Below, in pieces: positions 14,762 to 23,076 of a stretch of DNA of 64,000 bases (its first letter is position 1; each line of letters starts with the position of its first letter). The stretch is taken from contig NZ_JBLKNX010000022.1 in NCBI RefSeq assembly GCF_051414055.1, positions 1 through 64,000 on the forward strand, read 5' to 3'. Made by a program: the position numbers and the translations under genes. Origin of the DNA: Halosimplex halobium (GTDB lineage: Archaea; Halobacteriota; Halobacteria; Halobacteriales; Haloarculaceae). Under the pieces are notes generated by a model, which saw nothing but the letters and a program-made list of their open reading frames with translations, had not been told where the DNA came from and did not search any database.

Positions 14762-15206
14762 GGCCGACGCGAGGCGTGGCCCGGCGGTAAGGGTTTCGAT
14801 GGCCGCCCCGGCCGCGCGCGAACGGAACCCACCCGCCCCGCGACCGCCGTCGGCACCGACCCGGCCGGCCGAACCGTCGCGCGCGCCGGCGGCCGATCCA
14901 CCGGAATTTCCCCGTTCGACGCCCGCTGACCGGTGGATCCCCGCCTTCGGCGGTTGTATCCGGTCGCTTGTGCTCCCCACCGAGCGCGACCGTATCTTGG
15001 AGTGTCGGCCCGTGAGAAGGGCCATAACGCGGGTTTCAATCCCCCGAGTTCGCCGCGCAGCGACGCTCGGATCGACAGATTAAGTATGGTCGAGCGCGGA
15101 CGTGTGAAATTGGTCCGATTTCGGGAAAGATTTAAGTCGTCTGGTCCCCAACACATAATCCGGTGAGACGGTTTTGGCGGGGATTGCCCCGCAGAGTTTG
15201 CAACCA
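14762..15206. other. Gene-free 445-bp region between gatC and tfb
   Basis: Divergent upstream regions of gatC and tfb. I see no coding potential or RNA gene. Contents: a perfect 10-bp inverted repeat (14895-14939) and two TATA-like boxes, GATTAAGTATGG near 15079-15090 and GATTTAAGTCG near 15128-15138, either of which could serve tfb with an untranslated leader. Confidence 0.6.
14895..14939. repeat. Perfect 10-bp inverted repeat with 25-nt spacer
   Basis: GATCCACCGG at 14895-14904 and CCGGTGGATC at 14930-14939. It lies about 135 bp upstream of gatC. It may be a hairpin or a dimeric binding site. Confidence 0.6.
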
Positions 15207-16181
15207 ATGACCGACACCACTATCAGACGCCACACGAGCGAGCGCGAAGAGGCCCGCGAGCGAGACGAGGAGGAGTCGGAGGACCTGGTCTGTCCGGAGT
15301 GTGGGGGCAACCTCGCGTCGGACGCCGAGCACGGCGAGACGGTCTGCGAGGACTGCGGGCTGGTCGTCGAGGAGGACGAGATCGACCCCGGTCCGGAGTG
15401 GCGCGCGTTCGACGCCAACGAGAAAGACGAGAAGTCCCGCGTCGGCGCGCCGACGACGAACATGATGCACGACAAGGGCCTCTCGACCAACATCGGCTGG
15501 CAGGACAAGGACGCCTACGGCAACTCCCTGTCCTCGCGCCAGCGCGAGAAGATGCAGCGGCTGCGCACCTGGAACGAGCGGTTCCGCACACGCGACTCCA
15601 AGGAACGCAACCTCAAACAGGCGCTCGGCGAGATCGACCGCATGGCCTCGGCGCTGGGCCTGCCCGAGAACGTCCGCGAGACCGCCTCGGTCATCTACCG
15701 CCGCGCGCTCGACGAGGACCTGCTCCCCGGCCGCTCCATCGAGGGCGTCGCCACGTCGGCGCTGTACGCCGCGGCCCGGCAGGCCGGCACGCCGCGCAGC
15801 CTCGACGAGATCGCCGCGGTCTCCCGCGTCGACAAGGACGAGATCGCCCGCACCTACCGCTACGTCGTCCGCGAGCTGTCCCTTGAGATCCAGCCCGCCG
15901 ACCCCGAGAGCTACGTGCCCCGGTTCGTCTCCGACCTCGACCTGCCCGACGAGGTCGAACGCCGCGCGCGCCAGCTGCTCGACACGGCCAAAGAGCAGGG
16001 CGTCCACTCCGGGAAGTCCCCCGTGGGACTGGCCGCCGCCGCGGTGTACGCCGCTTCGCTGCTCGCCAACGAGAAGGTCACCCAGTCGGAGGTCAGCGAA
16101 GTCGCCAACATCTCCGAGGTCACCATCCGCAATCGCTACCACGAGCTCCTCGAGGCCGAAGAGGAGTTCACCGCCCCCTGA
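15207..16181 (+). CDS. tfb: Transcription initiation factor TFB
   Basis: 324 aa. An N-terminal zinc ribbon (LVCPECGG and VCEDCGLVV, residues about 27-55) recruits RNA polymerase; the B-finger/linker follows (EWRAFDANEKDE, then GAPTTNMMHDKGLSTNIGW). Two cyclin repeats follow (about 125-215 and 220-310) that bind TBP-DNA and BRE; the recognition helix is VSEVANISEVTIRNRY. ATG 15207 is used because the residues before it are not part of TFB. Haloarchaea carry several tfb paralogues; which one this is cannot be told here. Confidence 0.96.
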   Translation: MTDTTIRRHTSEREEARERDEEESEDLVCPECGGNLASDAEHGETVCEDCGLVVEEDEIDPGPEWRAFDANEKDEKSRVGAPTTNMMHDKGLSTNIGWQDKDAYGNSLSSRQREKMQRLRTWNERFRTRDSKERNLKQALGEIDRMASALGLPENVRETASVIYRRALDEDLLPGRSIEGVATSALYAAARQAGTPRSLDEIAAVSRVDKDEIARTYRYVVRELSLEIQPADPESYVPRFVSDLDLPDEVERRARQLLDTAKEQGVHSGKSPVGLAAAAVYAASLLANEKVTQSEVSEVANISEVTIRNRYHELLEAEEEFTAP

Positions 16182-16243
16182 GGACGGTTTCTCGCGCCGA
16201 CAGTTTTCGGAACGCCGAAGCCCCGGGTAGCCCTGGGGCCGCC

Positions 16244-16711
16244 ATGGAGACGACCCGACACTACACCGCGACCGTCTACGTCGTCGGCGACGGCGCCGTC
16301 GCCTTGCACGAACACGACGGGCTGGGCAAGTGGCTCCCGCCCGGCGGCCACGTCGACCGCGACGAACTCCCCCACGAGGCGGGCCTCCGGGAGGTCCGCG
16401 AGGAGACCGGCCTCGACGCCGAACTCGTCGCCGAGCGCGACGACGTGGGCTCGCCGACCGTCGACCCGCTCCCCAAGCCCCGGCACTTCCAGCTCGCCGA
16501 CGTGAACGTCCACGGCGAGTTCGTCGGCCACCAGCACGTCGACCTGGTCTACTACGCCCGCACCGAGACGCGGGAGATCGACCCCGCCGACGGCGAGCAG
16601 CCGGCCGAGGCCTGGCGCTGGTTCACGGTCGAAGACCTCGAAGAGACGGACGCGCTCGACCCGGACGTGGCCGAGATCGGGGCGCGAGCGATCGAGACCG
16701 TCTCCGGCTGA
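16244..16711 (+). CDS. NUDIX hydrolase, 155 aa
   Basis: A complete Nudix box is visible, GX5EX7REVXEEXGL (core LREVREETGL, near residues 48-57, with the Gly and first Glu at 34-41), which binds the divalent metal and positions the diphosphate. WLPPGGHVDRDE precedes it, and EAWRWFTVEDLEE near the C-terminus is typical of the family. Substrate class (dNTP, sugar nucleotide, other) is not predictable. Cytosolic single gene. Confidence 0.93.
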   Translation: METTRHYTATVYVVGDGAVALHEHDGLGKWLPPGGHVDRDELPHEAGLREVREETGLDAELVAERDDVGSPTVDPLPKPRHFQLADVNVHGEFVGHQHVDLVYYARTETREIDPADGEQPAEAWRWFTVEDLEETDALDPDVAEIGARAIETVSG

Positions 16712-16714
16712 CGG

Positions 16715-17266
16715 TCACTCGACGACGTCGATCCGCTCCCTGGCGAGCCGGGTCTCGGATTCGGTGTGGCGGAGCGTGACTGTCACGGTCTGGCCGGGTT
16801 CGAGCGGGACGCGGCGCTGTTCGATCCGGAAGGCGATCTCGTCGCTGGCCGCCAGCCTGGCGCCGCTGCCGTTCGGGGCCGCGATGGCGCCGTCGATGCC
16901 GGTGCGCCCCCGGGTGAAGACGTGGTTGCCGCTGTAGTCGTCCTGGGTGAGCCGCTCGGTGGGGAGCCCGTGCAGCCTTGCTCGCTTGTCGTGGTCGGGG
17001 AGGCTCACGATCAGGTCCACGTCCGCCACGTCGACGGTGTCGCCGCTCTCGTGGCTGATCCGGACCCACCCGCTCGTCGGCCCGGTCGCGTGGACCGGCT
17101 CGGAACTGGTCGAGAGGATCGGCCCCCCGTCCGACAGCGAGTCGCCCGTCTGCATCAGCAGTCCCCCCGTGACGCCGATCATCAACACCGTGAGGCCGAA
17201 CCCGAGCGCGGCCATCCCCTCCCGGGAGATGGCGCGGTCGGCGGCCCCGAACGCGCGTCCCCTCAT
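16715..17266 (-). CDS. Pilin/archaellin-like secreted protein with N-terminal anchor, 183 aa
   Basis: A short basic N-terminus (FGAADRAISREG) precedes one hydrophobic helix (MAALGFGLTVLMIGVTGGLL, residues about 18-37), as in class III (type IV pilin-like) signal peptides. The remainder is a beta-rich domain with an archaellin-like GQTVTVTLRH strand near the end. It may assemble into or modify surface filaments. No pilus assembly genes are adjacent, so this is a moderate call; a plain anchored protein is the alternative. Confidence 0.55.
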   Translation of the reverse strand: MRGRAFGAADRAISREGMAALGFGLTVLMIGVTGGLLMQTGDSLSDGGPILSTSSEPVHATGPTSGWVRISHESGDTVDVADVDLIVSLPDHDKRARLHGLPTERLTQDDYSGNHVFTRGRTGIDGAIAAPNGSGARLAASDEIAFRIEQRRVPLEPGQTVTVTLRHTESETRLARERIDVVE

Positions 17267-17354
17267 CGCTGTCCTGCCGCTACCGCGGCGACCGCCTTAG
17301 CTCCTGTCGTTACTCAGGTTACAGATCCGCCCGCAGACGAGGTCAGCGGTGGGA

Positions 17355-18467
17355 TCAGCACAGCGAGTCGACGTACTGCCCCACGTGGTCGTCCATCCGC
17401 CGTTTGAACCCCGCCCGGCGGGCCAGCCGGTCGAGCTCCCGCGAGACGAGGCTGCCGTACTGGACGGCCTTCTTCTCGCGGAAGGCGACGGGGTCGGGCA
17501 CCCACTCGCGGACCGCCAGCCGCAGCGCCCACTTGCGCTCGCCGCGGTCCGTCACGAGCAGATCTCCCGGGAGGTCCAGCGCGGCGGCGACCACCCGGTC
17601 GTCGAGCAGCGGCGCGACCGGCTCGACCCCCGCCGCCCGGAGCGCCAGCACGTCCCGCTCCAGCTGGTCCGGCAACGTGGCGACCACCTCGCGGCGCGCC
17701 CCGCGCACTGTGTCGGCCGCGACCCGCTCGTCGTCGGGCGCACGGGCCACCTTCGCGTAGCCGCCGAACAGCTCGTCGGCCCCCTGCCCGACCGCGAGGC
17801 GGTCGTAGCCGTCCGCGGCGGCCCGCTCGGCGACCAGATACAGCGGGAGCGCGATGCTCACGTCCATCGCGTTCGTCCGCCCGGTCGCCGCCGCGACCTC
17901 CGGGACCGCCCGCTCGATATCGCCGTGGGCCAGTTCGACGACCCGGATCTCGCGGTCGAGCTTCGCGGCGGCGCTCCGGGCCGCCTCCACGTCGTGGCTG
18001 TCGGGGAAGCCGGCGACGTACAGCGGGGCCGACAGCCGCGCCGCGAGCGCCGCCGAGTCGACGCCGCCGGAGAAGGCGACCGCCAGCCCCTCCGTCGGGG
18101 CGTCGTCGACCGCCCCGCGGACTCCCTGGCGGACCGCCCGCACGGCCGCTCGCTCGTCGGTCGCCGGGTCCGGGTCCGGGAGAGTCCAGACCCGCTCGTC
18201 GCCGTCGGAGTCCCGGGCGTGACCGGCCGGGACCGGGTCGGGGTCGGACAGCGCCGCGGGGTCGAAACTCCACGTCTCGGGGTCGTCGGCCCCGGTGAAG
18301 ACGGGCTGGCGACCGAGGGCGTCCCGGACGACCCTGCCGTCCGCGGCGCCGGCGAACCCGGCGGTCCCGGGCAGCGGGTCGCCGTCGGCCAGCGCCCCCC
18401 GGACGGTCGCCGGCGAGGCGCCGCGGAGCCGGTCCGTTTCGACCCCGAATTCGCGGCGGTCGCTCAT
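17355..18467 (-). CDS. Asparagine synthase-like PP-loop protein, 370 aa
   Basis: The PP-loop LAVAFSGGVDSAALAARLS (about residues 128-146) binds ATP, and GQGADELFGGY (about 223-233) is the second conserved AsnB motif. ALRLAVREWVPD and REKKAVQYGS near the end also match AsnB. The N-terminal ~110 aa are a reduced relic of the glutaminase domain without the leading catalytic Cys, so glutamine cannot be used; ammonia or another nucleophile is likely. It overlaps the PHP gene by ATGA. Haloarchaea often carry this single-domain form. The true substrate is uncertain. Confidence 0.85.
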   Translation of the reverse strand: MSDRREFGVETDRLRGASPATVRGALADGDPLPGTAGFAGAADGRVVRDALGRQPVFTGADDPETWSFDPAALSDPDPVPAGHARDSDGDERVWTLPDPDPATDERAAVRAVRQGVRGAVDDAPTEGLAVAFSGGVDSAALAARLSAPLYVAGFPDSHDVEAARSAAAKLDREIRVVELAHGDIERAVPEVAAATGRTNAMDVSIALPLYLVAERAAADGYDRLAVGQGADELFGGYAKVARAPDDERVAADTVRGARREVVATLPDQLERDVLALRAAGVEPVAPLLDDRVVAAALDLPGDLLVTDRGERKWALRLAVREWVPDPVAFREKKAVQYGSLVSRELDRLARRAGFKRRMDDHVGQYVDSLC

Positions 18468-19150
18468 GAGAACAGGCTATCGAGCGCGAGGCGGACCCGC
18501 CGTCGCGTGTTCCCGTAGGCCTGGCGCGCGCTGACCAGCCAGGGGGTCCGGCGCGTCTGCAGCGTCGTCCGGCCGTCGACGACCGCCTCGCAGATGGCGT
18601 CGGCGGTCGGCTCGTCGGCGTCGACCAGCGTCACCGCGCGGCCGACCATGTCGCTGACGTGCGCGTCGCTGCCGGCGGTGATCGGAAGTCCGTAGCGCTC
18701 GGCGAACCGGCGGGCCTGCCGGTTGGAGTAGCCGGTCACCAGCCGGGAGTTGTACACCTCGACCGCGTCGGCCTCGCGGAGCTCGGACTTCTCGATGTTC
18801 GCGAGGACGCCGCTGCGCATCTCCTGGAATGGGTGGGGGACGACGGCGATGCCCCCCTGGTCGCGGATCCGGTCGAGCGTCTCCGCGAACGACAGGCCGG
18901 GCTCGACCGCCTCGTCGACGTTCAGCCCGAGGACGTGGCCGGCGGCGCTGGAGATCTCGATCCCGGGGATCCCGACGAGGCCGTACTCCGGGGCCCGTTC
19001 GAGGAGCTCCGGGTTGGCGCTGACCTCGTCGTGGTCGGTGACCGCCAGCGCGTCGAGGCCGACCGCGGCCGCCCGCTCCAGCAGCATCTCGACGGAGTCG
19101 CGGCCGTCGTAGGAGGCCGCCGAGTGGGCGTGGAATTCGACCGAGAGCAC
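18464..19150 (-). CDS. PHP-domain metal-dependent phosphoesterase, 228 aa
   Basis: PHP motifs in order: EFHAHSAASYDG (HxH), ALAVTDHDEVSA, VVPHPFQE and ITAGSDAH, giving the metal-binding His/Asp set. Such enzymes hydrolyse phosphoesters (for example 3',5'-nucleotides or 5'-3' RNA/DNA). GTG 19150 is chosen because a GTTTTTGCC TATA-like box lies about 27 bp upstream and the first motif follows at once. It is co-transcribed with and overlaps the AsnB-like gene. Confidence 0.88.
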   Translation of the reverse strand: MLSVEFHAHSAASYDGRDSVEMLLERAAAVGLDALAVTDHDEVSANPELLERAPEYGLVGIPGIEISSAAGHVLGLNVDEAVEPGLSFAETLDRIRDQGGIAVVPHPFQEMRSGVLANIEKSELREADAVEVYNSRLVTGYSNRQARRFAERYGLPITAGSDAHVSDMVGRAVTLVDADEPTADAICEAVVDGRTTLQTRRTPWLVSARQAYGNTRRRVRLALDSLFS

Positions 19151-19230
19151 GACCGACCGTTGCGCGGGTGTCGGCAAAAACGACTCGGTCCCGGCCACGT
19201 CCGCGGGGCCGTTCGCTTCCGTCAGGGCGC

Positions 19231-19689
19231 TCAGCGGTCGAGGACCCACCGGGCGGCGGTCCCGACGCCGAACCCGACCGTCCCGAGTGCGAGCACGACC
19301 GGCGTCCAGAAGGCCGCCGCGCCCGAGCCCTCGAACGACCCCGGGAGCGCGACCACCGCGTTCGGGGTGAACAGCGAGAAGTACGCGATCCGGCCCGCGA
19401 CGGGCGCGGCGGCGAGCGACAGGCTGCCCGCGAGGCCGCCTCGCCGGTGGGCGGCGACCGCCGACAGGGCCGGACCGGCGACCGTCGCTACCGCCAGCAC
19501 CGCCGCCACGAGCGGGGTTGCGGCCCCCGGGACGGTCCCGCTCGCCGCGAGCGCCTGGAGCACCAGGGCGACGGCGAACAGCCCCGCGGCGGTCCCGAAC
19601 GCGCGGACCGCTGCCGGCCGTTCCCCCGCGAGCGCTCCCACAACTGTGTTCGGAAACGATTCGGCCATCGCTCGGTCGCTCTCCGTCAT
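19231..19689 (-). CDS. Four-helix membrane protein, 152 aa
   Basis: Hydrophobic stretches near residues 30-50, 58-76, 82-105 and 120-142 predict four membrane helices. N-terminus MTESDRAMAESFPNTVVGAL. No recognised family; a halobacterial conserved hypothetical of this kind is common. An ATG six codons earlier (19707) is an alternative start, only 3 bp from the deacetylase stop, so the two genes may be one operon. Confidence 0.6.
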   Translation of the reverse strand: MTESDRAMAESFPNTVVGALAGERPAAVRAFGTAAGLFAVALVLQALAASGTVPGAATPLVAAVLAVATVAGPALSAVAAHRRGGLAGSLSLAAAPVAGRIAYFSLFTPNAVVALPGSFEGSGAAAFWTPVVLALGTVGFGVGTAARWVLDR

Positions 19690-19710
19690 CGGCCAGCGCC
19701 CCCTCATCGG

Positions 19711-20382
19711 TCAGTCACCCCCGTCGGCGCCGTCGACGAGTTCCAGCGGGTCGCCGAAGCGCACGCCCCGGTCGTCGAGCAGGTGCAGGTAGTGTTCGAA
19801 CTGCCCGGGGGAGTTGCCGCCGTCGTGGAACAGGAGGATGTCCCGCGAGTCGCCGTCGAGGCGGTCGGCCGCGTCGGCGACGTTCTCGGCGAGTCCCGCC
19901 TTCGTGTCGACGTTGTAGTCCTCCACGTCGACGGTCCAGAACCAGTCGCGGTCGTCGGCGTGGTCGCGCCAGAAGTCGTAGTCGATCATGTCGGCCTCGG
20001 GCGGGCGGAAGCCGCGCTCGGCGAGCACGGCCTGGAACTCGGCGGCGCGGTCGCCGCCCTTGTCGCCGAAGGGGAAGCGGAAGAGCTTCGCGGGCCGCTC
20101 GACGCCCGCGTCGGCGTACACCGCATCGATGGCCGTCTCCGTCCGGTCGACCTCGTCGGCGAACTCGTCGACAGCGATGTCTGAGGCGTGGTTGTGGTCG
20201 AAGGCGTGGTTGCCCAGCAGGTGACCCGCCTCGACGGCCTCGCGGGCGTGGTCGGCGTGGTCGGCCAGGCGCCGGCCCTCGCAGAAGAACAGGGCGCGCA
20301 CGCCGTAGTCGTCGAGGACGGCGAGTTTCTCCGGGAGCGTCGCCGAGGGGGCGTCGTCGACCGTGAGGTAGGCTGTCGTCAC
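19711..20382 (-). CDS. Polysaccharide deacetylase (NodB-like), 223 aa
   Basis: CE4/NodB fold: TVDDAPSATLPEKLAVLDDY carries the catalytic Asp pair, GNHAFDHNH the metal-binding H-x3-H-type motif, FRFPFGDKGGD the third motif, and DILLFHDGG the C-terminal catalytic His. No signal peptide, so it is cytoplasmic as predicted, unlike most chitin deacetylases. GTG 20382 is chosen as the first start before the fold. Substrate unknown. Head-to-head with the M50 protease gene 117 bp away. Confidence 0.85.
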   Translation of the reverse strand: MTTAYLTVDDAPSATLPEKLAVLDDYGVRALFFCEGRRLADHADHAREAVEAGHLLGNHAFDHNHASDIAVDEFADEVDRTETAIDAVYADAGVERPAKLFRFPFGDKGGDRAAEFQAVLAERGFRPPEADMIDYDFWRDHADDRDWFWTVDVEDYNVDTKAGLAENVADAADRLDGDSRDILLFHDGGNSPGQFEHYLHLLDDRGVRFGDPLELVDGADGGD

Positions 20383-20499
20383 GGCCGTACTGTCTCCCGA
20401 GCAGCCACGAAAAACTACCGGGCCGGCGGGCGTCTCCGGGGCCGCGCCGGCGGCCCGCGCTCCCCCGTCCTTTTGAGGGGCCACGCCCTCTTGGGACCG

Positions 20500-21648
20500 A
20501 TGCGAAACTTCACGATCGGGTCCGTCTGGGGGATCCCCATCAGGATCAACGTCTCGCTGGTCGTCTTCCTCCCGATTCTCGCGTGGGTCATCGGCAGCGG
20601 CTCGCAGATCGAGACCTACGTCGACATCGTCAACACCTTCGCGCCGTACTCGTTCGACGTTGCGGCGCTCACCGCGGGGTCGACGCCGTGGGCCATCGGG
20701 GCCGGCGCCGCAATCGGGCTGTTCGTCAGCGTCGGGATCCACGAGCTCGGCCACGCCTGGGCCGCCCGCCGCTACGGCATCGGCACCCAGTCGATCACCC
20801 TCTGGCTGCTCGGCGGCATCGCCGCCCTGGAGGAGATGCCCCGCGAGTGGAACCGCGAGTTCTGGATCGCCATCGCCGGGCCGATCACGAGCGTGCTCAC
20901 CGGCGTCGCCTGCTACGTCATCCTGCTGGCCGTCCCCGCCTCCGCGCCGGTCGTCGGGTTCGTCCTCGGCTGGCTCGTCGTCACGAACGTCCTGCTGGCC
21001 GTCTTCAACCTCCTGCCCGCGTTCCCGATGGACGGCGGGCGGATCCTCCGGGCGCTGCTCGCCCGGTCGCGGCCCTACGAGTCGGCGACCGCGGCCGCCG
21101 CGCGCTTCGGCACCGGATTCGCCGTGCTGTTCGGCATCGTCGGCGTGCTCAGCTTCGCGCCGATGCTGATCCTGCTGGCGCTGTTCATCTACGGCGCGGC
21201 CTCGTCGGAGTCGCGGTCGGTCATGCTCCAGGGCCTGCTCACGGGCCTGACGGTGCGCGACGTGGCGCGGCTCGACGCCGAATCCATCGACGCCGACGAG
21301 TCGGTCGCCGCCTTCACCGACCGGATGGTCCGCGACCGTCGGACCGTCTATCCCGTCGTCGACGCCGGCGAGACCGTCGGCGTGGTCACGCTGGACGCCG
21401 TGCGGCGGACCGACCCCGCCGACCACGACACGACGCGCGTCCGCGAGATCGCGACCACCGACCTGCCGCGGGTCGCGGTCGACGCGCCCGCGTTCGACGC
21501 GTTCCTCGAACTGAGCGGGCACGCCTCGGGGCACGCACTCGTCGAGGCCGACGGCGAGGTGGTCGGCCTCGTCTCCCGGGAGGACTTCGCACACGTCCTC
21601 CAGTTCCGCCGCGACGGCGTCGGGGTCGGACCGCGGGAAGCGTTCTGA
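20500..21648 (+). CDS. Site-2-protease-like M50 metalloprotease with CBS pair, 382 aa
   Basis: An intramembrane zinc protease: GIHELGHAWAARRYG holds the HExxH zinc motif in a membrane helix and NLLPAFPMDGGRILRALLAR the third-ligand motif (NxxPxxxxDGG). Six or so membrane helices occupy residues 1-240; a CBS domain pair (about 250-370) follows, likely sensing adenine nucleotides. It would cleave membrane-bound regulators. ATG 20500 follows a CCTTTTGAGG TATA-like box by about 28 bp. Confidence 0.93.
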   Translation: MRNFTIGSVWGIPIRINVSLVVFLPILAWVIGSGSQIETYVDIVNTFAPYSFDVAALTAGSTPWAIGAGAAIGLFVSVGIHELGHAWAARRYGIGTQSITLWLLGGIAALEEMPREWNREFWIAIAGPITSVLTGVACYVILLAVPASAPVVGFVLGWLVVTNVLLAVFNLLPAFPMDGGRILRALLARSRPYESATAAAARFGTGFAVLFGIVGVLSFAPMLILLALFIYGAASSESRSVMLQGLLTGLTVRDVARLDAESIDADESVAAFTDRMVRDRRTVYPVVDAGETVGVVTLDAVRRTDPADHDTTRVREIATTDLPRVAVDAPAFDAFLELSGHASGHALVEADGEVVGLVSREDFAHVLQFRRDGVGVGPREAF

Positions 21649-21725
21649 CGGGCGGAGTCGTGGGACCCGGCTCCGCCGTGACCGGCGGACTGCCGGGTCG
21701 TGGAGGGGTCCCCGCCCCGTCGCGC

Positions 21726-22244
21726 TCACTCGTCGAGCAGGTTCTCCTCGATCCCCTGGTCACCCCCGACGAGCGCCGTCAGCCGCCGCGTGCTCGCGTC
21801 GAACAGCGACACGACCGGGCCGAGCGCCACCTCGACCAGTGTGAGCGGACGCGCGACCCGGCGGCTCCACGTCCGGGCGTGGCCGAGCCCGTAGGACTTC
21901 GGCACGATCTCGCCGAAGACGAGGATGAGCGTGCTCGCCCCGACGGTCGCGAGGACGACCGCCAGCCCGGGGGAGAACACGTCGGCGACCAGCAGCGTGA
22001 CGATGCTGGAGATCGCCATGTTGACGACGTTGTTCCCGACGAGGATCGTGACCAGCAGCCGGTGGGGGTCCGCGCGGAGCTCGCCCAGCGCGGCGCCGTC
22101 CGGCGACCCGTCGGCCGCCGCCTCGCGGACCCACTCCTCGGGCAGCGAGAAGATAGCCGACTCGCTGCTGGAGAAGAAGGCGCTCAGCGCGACGAGGCCG
22201 ACCACCGCGGCGACCGACGGGACGAGCAGCGAGAGCGTGACCAT
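21726..22244 (-). CDS. CNNM/DUF21-only membrane protein, 172 aa
   Basis: The CNNM transmembrane domain: ALSAFFSSSESAIFSLPEEW, then LVTILVGNNVVNMAISSIVT and LILVFGEIVPKSYGL, three of four typical helices with the conserved small-residue turns. The CBS pair and CorC/HlyC domains found in full-length Mg2+/Co2+ efflux homologues are absent. It may be a stand-alone channel domain or need a partner. ATG 22244 is favoured over one eight codons earlier. Confidence 0.85.
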   Translation of the reverse strand: MVTLSLLVPSVAAVVGLVALSAFFSSSESAIFSLPEEWVREAAADGSPDGAALGELRADPHRLLVTILVGNNVVNMAISSIVTLLVADVFSPGLAVVLATVGASTLILVFGEIVPKSYGLGHARTWSRRVARPLTLVEVALGPVVSLFDASTRRLTALVGGDQGIEENLLDE

Positions 22245-22403
22245 GGGCTGACCTCGCCCACCACGCACATGAAGGCCGGGCCGATCGGTCGGTCCTGTGT
22301 CGGGCGGCCCTCGCCGTCGTGACTGACGGCCCAGCCACCGCGGACACCCGGCGTGACGGCACGACCTCGCCGTGCGCGGGGAGCGACGCCGGACGGACTG
22401 GTC

Positions 22404-22775
22404 TCACTCGGCGGCCCCGGGGTCACTGGGGAGCGTGGCCGCGAGCCGCTCGGCGACCGTCGGGCTGACCAGCCCGGCCAGCTCCATCGCCTCCGTCTCG
22501 TGGTCGTCGAGGTCGAGGACGCCCCGGAAGAACCACGAGACGGTCACGTACGTCTCGTGTAACTCTTCGGCCCGCTCGCGGCCCGCCTCGGTCAGTGTCA
22601 CGCCCTCGTAGGGCTCGTAGTCGACCAGCCCGTCGTCGGCGAGCCGCTGGCACATCTCCGTCGCCGACGCCGGCGACCTGTCGAGCATCTCCGCGAGGGT
22701 CCCCGGCGGGACCGGCGGACTGCGCCGGTGTTCCGCGATGTAGATGGCCAGGAGGTACTGGGGAACCCCGCTCAT
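22404..22775 (-). CDS. DtxR/SirR-family metal-dependent regulator, 123 aa
   Basis: Winged helix (VPPGTLAEMLDRSPASATEM, DGLVDYEPYEGVTLTEAG) and the dimerisation/metal domain with ERAEELHETYVTVSWFFRGV and LDDHETEAMELAG. The metal-ligand pattern (His, Glu, His) is preserved; no SH3-like third domain. Start overlaps the stop of a 21-codon upstream frame (ATGA). A perfect DtxR/IdeR-type palindrome lies upstream, so iron or manganese autoregulation is likely. Confidence 0.9.
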   Translation of the reverse strand: MSGVPQYLLAIYIAEHRRSPPVPPGTLAEMLDRSPASATEMCQRLADDGLVDYEPYEGVTLTEAGRERAEELHETYVTVSWFFRGVLDLDDHETEAMELAGLVSPTVAERLAATLPSDPGAAE

Positions 22776-22837
22776 CCGTCCGGGGCGGGCCCCGCCCTGT
22801 CGTCCGTCTCACTCGGTACGGCCGACTGCCGTCGCAT
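22772..22837 (-). CDS. 21-aa upstream frame translationally coupled to the DtxR gene
   Basis: ATG 22837 to TGA 22772-22774; the product is MRRQSAVPSETDDRAGPAPDG. The ATG stands about 25 bp from a TTTATG TATA box, so a leaderless transcript should begin with it, while the dtxR ATG is 62 bases internal and overlaps this stop (ATGA). It may allow ribosomes to reach dtxR, or be a leader peptide. No similarity recognised. Confidence 0.4.
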   Translation of the reverse strand: MRRQSAVPSETDDRAGPAPDG

Positions 22838-22841
22838 GGGA

Positions 22842-22867
22842 TTAGGCTAGCCTAAATCGCATAAAGA
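22842..22867 (-). promoter_or_regulatory. Iron-box palindrome and TATA box of the DtxR gene
   Basis: TTAGGCTAGCCTAA (22842-22855) is a perfect 14-bp palindrome matching the DtxR/IdeR operator core (TTAGGTTAGSCTAACCTAA). It sits between the TATA box (CTTTATGC on the minus strand, 22858-22865) and the deduced start at 22837, where binding would block initiation. Confidence 0.75.
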
Positions 22868-23076
22868 GGTTCCGGATTTTAGGGCGGCCGAAACTGCGGT
22901 GGTGCCGTCGCGGAGGCCAGACAGCGCCCTGTGAGCCGGTTCGGACGCGCTATCGGGCGTCAGCGGCGCCGTGCTCGCGGATGAGTGGAGGCGCAGTTCT
23001 ACCGGCGATGTTCGATTCGATATCGCGGATAACGGTATATCGGTCGTGCGGACGACGCCGACAGCCGGGGAGTCCG

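Noticed and set aside
15011..15060. T-arm-like GCGGGTTTCAATCCCCC suggesting a tRNA before tfb
   Set aside because: The stem does not pair properly and no acceptor or anticodon arm fits around it.
19711..21729. Very long open frames antisense or out of frame to real genes (also 20583-22322, 40607-44095, 56771-58888, 60236-62734)
   Set aside because: They are Arg/Pro/Gly-rich shadows caused by high GC; the other frame at each place encodes a recognisable conserved protein with normal haloarchaeal acidity.
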